Assembly: GCA_029865515.1 (NCBI GenBank)
Contig: JAOUGQ010000071.1
Span: 1-12,459, forward strand
DNA: 12,459 nucleotides
Direction of reading: 5' to 3'
Origin: Nitrospirota bacterium
GTDB lineage: Bacteria > Nitrospirota > Nitrospiria > Nitrospirales > UBA8639
Position numbers and translations under genes: made by a program. Under the pieces are notes generated by a model, which saw only the letters and a list, made by a program, of their open reading frames with translations, was not told the DNA's origin and did not search any database. Shown here piece after piece: positions 7,381 through 12,459 of this stretch (position 1 is its first letter; every line of letters begins with the position of its first letter).

Positions 7381-8141
7381 CGGTAGGCGTCGACGGCTTG
7401 GTGGGCGGCAAACCACATAAAGGCCATTCCTGAAAGGTAATAGAGGATATCTTTGAGATTCAACAGCCCACGAATCAATCGTTCATAATGTTCGGTAAAG
7501 GAGAGATAGGACAAGACCTGTCCAATTGCGGTGTCGCCCACAACCGTTCCTAACGCTCCGAGCATCCAGAGACCCAAGATGAATCCAAAGCTCAAAAAAG
7601 CCGCAATAATTTGATTCTCGGTCAATGCCGATGCAAAAAGACCAATTGCCAGCATCAGCGATCCCTGAAGGAGCAGCGCCAAATAGCCAAGATAAATTGG
7701 CCGCCAATCAAAGGTCGCATAGGCGGAAAGGGTGATCGGAATCAGGCCGGTGAGTGATAAGAGGCCGGCATAGACCAGGAGGACGCTCATGAATTTGCCT
7801 GAGACAATTTCATTCACGCCGATGGGAGAAGTGAGGAGTAGCTCGAAGGTTCGAAGTTTCCGTTCTTCCGCGAACAGTCGCATGGTCAGTAATGGCAGAA
7901 TAATCATGAGGATCAGATTCATGCTACGGAAGAGCGGTCTAAAGAGCATGTCATTGAGATTGAGTTGAGCATAAGTGTTTTGTATCTGCATAAGGCGGAG
8001 GGCCTGGTTACTTGCATTGGCCAGGGCCCAATAGGCCAAGAGTCCGACCATAGCCAAAAAGATGGCTGCAATAACATAGACCACGGGAGAGACAAAAAAA
8101 CTCCGTAATTCTTTGGCGACAATAGTTTGAACGGGAGTCAC
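7371..8141 (-). CDS. ABC-2 type permease, GldF-like
   Basis: A 256-residue integral membrane protein with six predicted helices (about 17-39, 72-92, 116-140, 149-172, 177-197, 232-250). After helix 2 the cytoplasmic segment MRLFAEERKLRTFELLLTSP is the conserved coupling region of ABC-2 permeases of the GldF/NosY kind. The stretch LSFTEHYERLIRG followed by LKDILYYL near the C-terminus is also typical. The start is GTG, 19 bases after the ATPase stop, with only a distant AGGA upstream; coupling to the ATPase gene is likely. Its 3' end overlaps the start of the GldG-like gene. It would form the membrane channel for the GldA-like ATPase. NosY-type copper-site transport is an alternative, but the GldG and DUF4340 neighbours argue for the Gld-type complex. 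Confidence 0.9.
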   Translation of the reverse strand: MTPVQTIVAKELRSFFVSPVVYVIAAIFLAMVGLLAYWALANASNQALRLMQIQNTYAQLNLNDMLFRPLFRSMNLILMIILPLLTMRLFAEERKLRTFELLLTSPIGVNEIVSGKFMSVLLVYAGLLSLTGLIPITLSAYATFDWRPIYLGYLALLLQGSLMLAIGLFASALTENQIIAAFLSFGFILGLWMLGALGTVVGDTAIGQVLSYLSFTEHYERLIRGLLNLKDILYYLSGMAFMWFAAHQAVDAYRWK

Positions 8142-8160
8142 GATGAGAAAAATTCCTGGG

Positions 8161-9132
8161 TTACAGTTGGTGGTTCACACCCGGCGTGCTTATCGAGGGA
8201 CCGCCGGGTTTGTCCGTTTGCGTGAGAACTTTAAATACATCTTCAAGCGTAAGAGGTTGAGTTTTTAATTCAAGAAGGCCTACATTCCGGGCGACGACCA
8301 ATTTGGTCAGTTCCTCGCGGATATCACGACCCATTTGGGTTTCCAGGACATAGGTCTGGGGAGTCGCTCCTTGAGAAACGCGTATGACTCCGGGAATATG
8401 GTGGAGGGCTTCCAGCAGCTGTGGATCAGATTGTTTCACGGTCATGCTGAGTGTTTCCGATTCCCGGAGTTTGGCCCCTAATTGTTCCGGAGTATCAACG
8501 GCCACGATTCGGCCCTGGTGGATAATAATGACTCGTTGGCAAATAGCAGTCGCCTCGGCCAGCATATGTGTACTTAGGATAATGGTGTGGGAACCCGCTA
8601 AATTTTTGATGAGATCCCGAATCTCAATGATTTGATTTGGGTCCAACCCTGTGGTGGGCTCGTCCAGAATGAGAACCGGAGGATTGTGTAAAAGGGCTTG
8701 GGCCAACCCAACCCGTTGTCGATAACCACGGGATAAATGTCCAATGACTCGCCCCCGAACATCAGCCAAACCGGTCTGGGCTATGATCGTATCCATGCGT
8801 TCTGGCAACTGCTCCGGATGAATCCGTTTAATTCTTCCCACAAACAATAAATATTCATTGACGGTCAATTCCAGGTAGAGGGGGGGAGTTTCGGGTAGAT
8901 ACCCGATGTGTTTTTTGACCTCCCAGGGTGTCTCCAGGCAATCAAAGCCGGCAATGCGGACGGTCCCAAGGGTTGGGGGCATGAATCCCGTCAAAATACG
9001 CATAGTGGTGGTTTTCCCTGCGCCGTTGGGGCCGAGAAATGCCACGATTTCCCCTTCGTTGATAGAGAAAGAGATGTCATCCAATGCAGTCATGCTGCCA
9101 TAGCGTTTGGTCACATGTTGAACGTCAATCAT
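8161..9132 (-). CDS. ABC transporter ATPase, GldA-like
   Basis: A 323-residue ATPase energising the adjacent permease. Walker A GPNGAGKTT is at 34-42, the Q-loop region reads YLPE (78-81) as in GldA-type proteins, the signature LSRGYRQR is at 133-140, Walker B VLILDEPT at 153-160, D-loop GLDP at 162-165 and the H-loop STH at 187-189. A C-terminal extension of about 100 residues follows, as usual for ABC-2 drug/Gld-type ATPases. I chose the ATG at 9130-9132 because the family begins MIDVxxVTKRYG. The frame stays open to a TTG at 9303, but that 57-residue leader has no family similarity and runs over the promoter region. The SD before the ATG is weak. It is the first gene of the four-gene operon and is transcribed away from pal. 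Confidence 0.92.
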   Translation of the reverse strand: MIDVQHVTKRYGSMTALDDISFSINEGEIVAFLGPNGAGKTTTMRILTGFMPPTLGTVRIAGFDCLETPWEVKKHIGYLPETPPLYLELTVNEYLLFVGRIKRIHPEQLPERMDTIIAQTGLADVRGRVIGHLSRGYRQRVGLAQALLHNPPVLILDEPTTGLDPNQIIEIRDLIKNLAGSHTIILSTHMLAEATAICQRVIIIHQGRIVAVDTPEQLGAKLRESETLSMTVKQSDPQLLEALHHIPGVIRVSQGATPQTYVLETQMGRDIREELTKLVVARNVGLLELKTQPLTLEDVFKVLTQTDKPGGPSISTPGVNHQL

Positions 9133-9207
9133 GAGGTGGTCAGCGAGTTGTGTCGTGAAAATGGGGAGAAAAATGATCGTAAAAAACAATGAATCGATAG
9201 GAGCCAG

Positions 9208-9237
9208 ATCATACCTGTGTAAAAAAAAACCCGTCAA
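9208..9237 (-). promoter_or_regulatory. Sigma70-like promoter of the Gld-type ABC operon
   Basis: On the minus strand TTGACG (9232-9237) and TATGAT (9208-9213) are separated by 18 bases, each matching five of six consensus bases. The spacer holds a run of nine T (A on the plus strand), which may bend the DNA. A start near 9201 would give a leader of about 70 bases before the ATPase ATG. Seen by motif only. Confidence 0.6.
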
Positions 9238-9267
9238 GGTAAAACATGAGGCAGATGAGGATCCGGA

Positions 9268-9295
9268 TTGACTCTTTTGATGAAAGTTGTATGAT
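9268..9295 (+). promoter_or_regulatory. Sigma70-like promoter of pal
   Basis: TTGACT (9268-9273) and TATGAT (9290-9295) are separated by 16 bases, each with five of six consensus bases. A start near 9302 leaves a leader of about 35 bases before the pal ATG. Its -35 lies only 30 bases from the -35 of the opposite promoter, so the two are back to back. Confidence 0.6.
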
Positions 9296-9336
9296 GCTGG
9301 CAATTTTAAGGAAATTTTTGGGGATTAAGATCAATC

Positions 9337-9996
9337 ATGCCGCGAGATATGAGAGCGACGTTCACCAGAAGGAAGTTGTTTCCCGGGAGTTACGGAATTC
9401 TTGGGCTCTTGGTTGCCCTCCTGGGAGGATGTAGTTCATTTCATAACGTGTCGATTGTAAGCCATGGTGATGGGATGGCTGAGGAATCTACCGAGGCAAT
9501 TCCTACTCCTGCCCCTCCCCCTGTGGCGAGCCACCCGTCTGCTCCTGAGACAGAGTCGGATTCATCTTTTCCTGTCGTTTCTCAACCTTTAAAGCCGCAG
9601 CCTGTCCCCCCCACCATGGGTTCGGCCATTGCAACTCAATCTGCAGATGACTCCATTCTCCCGCGGACATTGGAAGATGTTTTTTTTGACTATGATCAAT
9701 ATACCCTCCGGGGCGATGCGGCTTCTGCTTTGGAACAGAACGCCAAGGTGCTGCTGAAGCGGTATTCAAACCGGGAAATACTCATTGAAGGACATTGCGA
9801 TGAGCGGGGAACCGAAGAATATAACCTGATTTTAGGGGAGCGGCGGGCTATGGTGGTTAAGAATTATCTGGTGGATTTAGGGGTGCCTGCTGCTAACTTG
9901 CGAATCCTCAGTTTAGGGAAAAATGAGCCATTTTGCCTTCAACCGACCCTTCAATGTTTTCAACAGAATCGTCGAGCCCACTTTGTTTTGAAGTAA
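9337..9996 (+). CDS. pal: Peptidoglycan-associated lipoprotein Pal (OmpA-like)
   Basis: A 219-residue outer-membrane lipoprotein tethering the membrane to peptidoglycan. The basic n-region (RRK at 11-13) is followed by a hydrophobic stretch and the lipobox LLGGC with lipidated Cys32. A Pro/Ser-rich linker (about 50-105) precedes the OmpA-like domain (about 112-219). That domain has VFFDYDQYTL, the canonical Pal string GHCDERGTEEYN (152-163) and LGERRA. Asp155 and Arg170 match the diaminopimelate-binding pair of OmpA in spacing. The end NRRAHFVLK is also Pal-like, with two extra cysteines (C200, C207) as in many Pal proteins. The SD is weak before the ATG. The usual tolB and tolQRA neighbours are absent: pal stands alone, divergent from the ABC operon. 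Other OmpA-family lipoproteins are possible, but the CDERGT motif favours Pal. Confidence 0.93.
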   Translation: MPRDMRATFTRRKLFPGSYGILGLLVALLGGCSSFHNVSIVSHGDGMAEESTEAIPTPAPPPVASHPSAPETESDSSFPVVSQPLKPQPVPPTMGSAIATQSADDSILPRTLEDVFFDYDQYTLRGDAASALEQNAKVLLKRYSNREILIEGHCDERGTEEYNLILGERRAMVVKNYLVDLGVPAANLRILSLGKNEPFCLQPTLQCFQQNRRAHFVLK

Positions 9997-10187
9997 CCCC
10001 TCAAGAGATTCCTCTCGACATTTTGCCTACTTGAAGAGCTTTTTGTGAAATCATGGGAGCCAGGCCGATCCGCCTGTCCCTCCTTATGAGTTATTGATGG
10101 GGTCTGAATCGCGGGATATCTTGTGAGGAAAATTTGAATGACCTCAGCTTTTTCCGGTCCTTTTTTTCTTAACTGAGAAGGATGTCT

Positions 10188-10559
10188 ATGCGGATTTGGT
10201 GTCTGGCAATTATGGCCCTGTTGTTGTTTCCCCAATCTGCGCTTTCGGAGGTATGGGACTTTTCTTGTACCGAGGCAGTGTCCCTTTTAAAGGCCGCGCA
10301 GGAGCGAGTGGTTCGGAAGCATGACCAATTGCAGGAAGCCAAATTCAGTCTCCGGCATACTCCGAAAGAATTTGATGGGTGTCGACGGAGTCGCCGTGGT
10401 TTTCAAGGGGGAGACATTCATTGCGTGACCCATCAATCAAAACAAGGTAATCCGTTGAAAGATATCCTTGTGGCTCAACGGAGTCTTGATGCCTCCATTC
10501 AGGATTTTGATAAATACCGGAAAGGACTGCTCCTTTCTTGCGCTGTGCCTTTACCCTAA
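10188..10559 (+). CDS. Secreted four-cysteine helical protein, unknown family
   Basis: A 123-residue protein I do not recognise. I start at the second ATG (10188) because AGAAGG lies six bases before it; the first ATG (10182) directly abuts that SD. A clear Sec signal (MRIWCLAIMALLLFPQSALS, likely cleavage after residue 20) indicates export; there is no lipobox. The mature part is about 100 residues with two charged amphipathic stretches likely to be helices (about 28-56 and 88-115). Between them lies a basic loop with CRRSRRGFQGGDIHC. Cysteines 27, 65, 79 and 118 are spaced 37, 13 and 38 apart, almost symmetrically. That suggests a helical hairpin closed by C27-C118 and C65-C79 disulphides in the periplasm. 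It follows pal by about 190 bases with no clear terminator between them. Confidence 0.8.
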   Translation: MRIWCLAIMALLLFPQSALSEVWDFSCTEAVSLLKAAQERVVRKHDQLQEAKFSLRHTPKEFDGCRRSRRGFQGGDIHCVTHQSKQGNPLKDILVAQRSLDASIQDFDKYRKGLLLSCAVPLP

Positions 10560-10931
10560 GTAGTTGTTTTATCCTCTACCTCGCATTGAAGACCTTCAAA
10601 TTGGTGCTTTTTTGTATAGTATGGGCTCGAGTGAGTGGGCCGTAGGCTGAGCCCTCTGAATCTGACAAAAGCTAATCTTTTCTCTTTTTTCCCCTGCGAA
10701 CATTTTCTATTCAAATTTTCAGACCGGGCACTCTCATCTCGGCTTGGTACCTTGGACCTTTCCCATGATTTTGTCCGATGAGGACGATGAAATTGGGAAA
10801 AAGGAATCATGGTGCCGATGGTGGTACTTTAAAAGAAGAGGAAAAAATCTGAAAAAATTCGTATAATCCCTCCGTGTGGGCAGCTTATTCGACAAAAGGG
10901 ATTACTTTCCCTGATTTGGAAGAGAAATTTG
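10560..10931. other. 372-bp gap with possible RNA hairpins and a TATAAT box
   Basis: I find no convincing gene here; the minus-strand frame across 10556-10810 has no SD or family features. Two inverted repeats stand out. GGGCTC (10623-10628) pairs with GAGCCC (10649-10654) around an inner GCC-GTA-GGC. A longer imperfect stem lies at 10759-10800: TTTCCCA with TGGGAAA, ATTT with AAAT, and GTCC-GATGA-GGAC at the tip, with small bulges. A T-rich stretch lies between them (about 10676-10691). TATAAT at 10862-10867 could be the -10 of elyC, but no good -35 is found 16-18 bases before it. A regulatory leader or small RNA is possible but unproven. Confidence 0.4.
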
Positions 10932-11723
10932 GTGTTTAGCCTTAAAAAATTCCTGGCTCCCCTTTTTTCTCCTTTATCACTTTGCATAGAGATGATTGCC
11001 TGTGGTCTCTTGTTGCTGTGCTTTTCTCAAAAACAAAGGATTGGGAAAATTCTGGTGACTGTTGGATTGGCTCTGCTCATTATCAGCAGTTATGAAGGTG
11101 TATCCGGGCGAATCTTACATATTCTCGAATCACAATATCCTCCCATCAATCTTTCGCGGATTGTCGCGCATCAGGATGGAGAAACCGCCGACCGCTCCGT
11201 GAAATGGATTGTTGTTTTGGCGGGTGGAGTTGCCGGGGATGCCACTTTGCCCTATCAACTTCAAATATCCCATCATTCCCGTGTGCGATTGCTAGAGGGG
11301 ATTCGGCTTCATCGAATGATCCCCGGCAGTAAAATCATTTTGACCGGTGGTATCGGGTTTGACGGACCTCCCGAAGCGACCACCCTGAGTCGAGTAGCCG
11401 AGGAATTGGGTGTGAGCCGGTTAGATATGGTGCTGGAAGTTGAATCCCGTGACACGAAAGATCATCCCCTTTATGTTCGCGATCTTGTCCATGATGATCC
11501 GTTTATCCTTGTGACGAGTGCGTTCCATATGCCACGAGCAGTAAAGTTATTTGAAAAACAGGGTCTTTTCCCGATCCCGGCTCCGGCCGGACAATGGACT
11601 CCTCCCCGACAGTTTTGGTCCCCAGCAAACTTTTTCCCGAGTGCGGCAGGGGTGCGCTTGGCGGAACTGGCCTATCATGAATACATGGGGTTAACGTGGG
11701 CCTGGATTCGAGGCCAGATTTAA
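10932..11723 (+). CDS. elyC: ElyC/YdcF-family (DUF218) envelope protein
   Basis: A 263-residue inner-membrane protein. The GTG at 10932 is preferred: GGAAGAG lies seven bases before it, and the product begins MFSLKKF, like E. coli ElyC (MLFTLKK). A TTG three bases earlier is the alternative. Two membrane segments (about 14-32 and 39-53) precede a DUF218 domain (about 90-235). Its marks are IVVLAGG (93-99), EGIRLHRMIPGSKIILTGG (122-140), the RDT turn near 173-175 and VTSAFHMPRA (195-204); PIPAPA follows in the same order as in ElyC. ElyC supports peptidoglycan assembly and lipid-carrier homeostasis in E. coli; its chemistry is not settled. Position near pal and lipoprotein genes fits an envelope role. 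A generic YdcF/SanA relative is the alternative, but two helices and overall length fit ElyC best. Confidence 0.88.
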   Translation: MFSLKKFLAPLFSPLSLCIEMIACGLLLLCFSQKQRIGKILVTVGLALLIISSYEGVSGRILHILESQYPPINLSRIVAHQDGETADRSVKWIVVLAGGVAGDATLPYQLQISHHSRVRLLEGIRLHRMIPGSKIILTGGIGFDGPPEATTLSRVAEELGVSRLDMVLEVESRDTKDHPLYVRDLVHDDPFILVTSAFHMPRAVKLFEKQGLFPIPAPAGQWTPPRQFWSPANFFPSAAGVRLAELAYHEYMGLTWAWIRGQI

Positions 11724-11879
11724 GAGTTTGATAAGGCGATTCATCTCTATCCTCGAGCGAGTTTAAGAGATTTGGTAGTTGATCAATGACCCTTCCGCTG
11801 GGTGGGGGGTAGGCCTTAAAAAAGCTCTTGTTTCTAAGTTGAGAGTCTCCGATAAGATCGTGAGGGGGATACGCAACCA

Positions 11880-12206
11880 ATGATTTGGGAAAGATATCGA
11901 GGGAAATATCTGATGTTGGGGCTAAGTTTTTTCTTGCTGGGAGGGTGTAGTATATGGGAATCCTATTCCCATCCGGACTATTCTTCTTCCCGAGCCGATC
12001 GTATTTGTCACCCCTATGGGGACTGCTCTCAAGGGGAATGGATTTCAAAGGATGGCGTAGAAACGGATCCTGCCGAGGCGCGATTACAATGTGTTGACCA
12101 GGTCACCGAAAGTCATGGGAACGGCTGGTTGAAGAATTCGGTCACCAATGGATTGGAAATTGGAGAGTGTATGGAGAAGAAAGGATACGTGCTGAGACAG
12201 CTATGA
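11880..12206 (+). CDS. Small cysteine-rich predicted lipoprotein
   Basis: A 108-residue protein not assigned to a family. The n-region carries R5, R7, K9, then a hydrophobic stretch and the lipobox LLGGC with lipidated Cys23. The mature part of about 85 residues has four more cysteines (43, 49, 71, 97), enough for two disulphides. It ends with a GECMEKKGY motif; C-M-x-x-K-G-Y endings recur in many small bacterial lipoproteins. GAGGGGG lies about 11 bases before the ATG, a long spacing. An ATG at residue 12 would leave too short a signal, so the first ATG is kept. The TGA stop overlaps an ATG (ATGA) that opens the probable MFS remnant downstream. It follows elyC by 156 bases without a clear terminator, and is probably an outer-membrane or periplasmic-face protein. 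Confidence 0.75.
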   Translation: MIWERYRGKYLMLGLSFFLLGGCSIWESYSHPDYSSSRADRICHPYGDCSQGEWISKDGVETDPAEARLQCVDQVTESHGNGWLKNSVTNGLEIGECMEKKGYVLRQL

Positions 12207-12459
12207 AGTTAGCGTGCTCGGTTGCTCTCACGGCCTCCCCTGCTTTATTCTTCTCGACCGTTGTCTATGGCTTTGACAACACCATTATTGCTTAAATCGT
12301 TATTCCGAGGCTGAGGATGAAAGGCCGCGATCCCTCCTTTTTAGGAATTGGCCGATCCCATATTTTGGTCATTCACCAATCTACTGCCTAAATCGTATCA
12401 TGAACGGGCGTTTTCTTGTTGGAAGATAGTGATTGCCAGTGGCTGCGTCGTGTGCTGAT
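12203..12459 (+). pseudogene. Decayed start of an MFS transporter gene (tentative)
   Basis: From the ATG at 12203 the frame gives 30 residues ending VVYGFDNTIIA before a TAA at 12293; after that stop it continues IVIPRL. Together this resembles the first helix and following loop of drug:H+ antiporter MFS proteins, where L/F-D-N/x-T-I-V-A-x-x-x-P is usual. Further on, SFLGIG recalls the next conserved stretch (LSWLGxG), and then similarity seems to move to the +1 frame from about 12351 (NLLPKSY, later W-K-I-V-I-A-S-G). That frame closes with a TGA at 12456. One stop plus at least one frameshift within 260 bases suggests a broken gene, cut off by the window edge. The first part is the stronger evidence; the rest could be chance. 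Confidence 0.35.

Noticed and set aside
9133..9303. 57-residue N-terminal extension of the ABC ATPase
   Set aside because: It starts with TTG, has no SD or family similarity, and would overlap the promoter of the same operon.
9321..9334. GGGAT-TAAG-ATCAA as an FNR-type site before pal
   Set aside because: Eight of ten arm bases match, but it sits just before the start codon, downstream of the predicted pal start site. It would need to act as a repressor site, and chance is as likely.
10124..10180. TGAGG-CCTCA hairpin and T-runs after pal as an intrinsic terminator
   Set aside because: A five-bp stem with a 13-base AT-rich loop is too weak, and the long T-run is separated from it by about a dozen bases.
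10766..10793. Resemblance to a hammerhead ribozyme (GTCC-loop-GGAC followed by GATGAAAT)
   Set aside because: The stem-II-like part looks right, but the invariant CUGANGA core and the GAAA directly after the stem are missing, and no cleavage-site helix arrangement fits.
10556..10810. 84-residue minus-strand frame behind the four-cysteine protein
   Set aside because: No SD, low-complexity basic composition, no domain or signal features; it overlaps possible RNA hairpins.

Overview
The window (about 12.5 kb, moderate GC, mostly minus-strand coding in the left three quarters) looks like chromosome from a Gram-negative, lipoprotein-rich bacterium. An AniA/NirK-type copper nitrite reductase, an animal-type transketolase, a Pal lipoprotein and several small orphan lipoproteins fit a Nitrospira-like (nitrite-oxidiser) genome best. 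That taxonomic guess is inference from protein style, not from a marker gene.

Layout. (1) 1-78 (+) is the tail of a cupin-like protein. A 17-bp perfect-stem bidirectional terminator separates it from nirK. (2) 182-3967 (-) holds, in transcription order, transketolase, a Crp/Fnr-family regulator starting 12 bp after it, then after a 177-bp gap nirK. That gap carries a TGAT-N4-ATCA FNR/Dnr-type palindrome placed as expected for a class II activated promoter. The regulator's recognition helix has the ExxSR pattern that reads such sites, and it lacks the FNR iron-sulphur cysteines. (3) 4155-4349 (+) is a tiny lipoprotein. (4) 4482-9132 (-) is a tight four-gene operon: GldA-like ATPase, ABC-2 permease, GldG-like auxiliary protein and DUF4340 protein. 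A sigma70-like promoter drives it, back to back with another for pal. (5) 9337-12206 (+) is a series of envelope genes: pal, a secreted four-cysteine protein, an ElyC/YdcF (DUF218) membrane protein and a small lipoprotein. (6) The right edge, 12203-12459, looks like the decayed start of an MFS transporter gene.

How the genes work together. The left block reads as a nitrite-respiration or nitrogen-oxide-stress unit with its own regulator, oddly transcribed behind a central-carbon enzyme. The right block is envelope-related (Pal, ElyC, lipoproteins, Gld-type ABC cluster). No CRISPR, tRNA, rRNA, IS element or phage gene was seen. I found no wholly new multi-gene system. The best leads are the nirK regulatory circuit with its transketolase linkage, the Gld-type cluster beside pal, and the cysteine-paired secreted protein.
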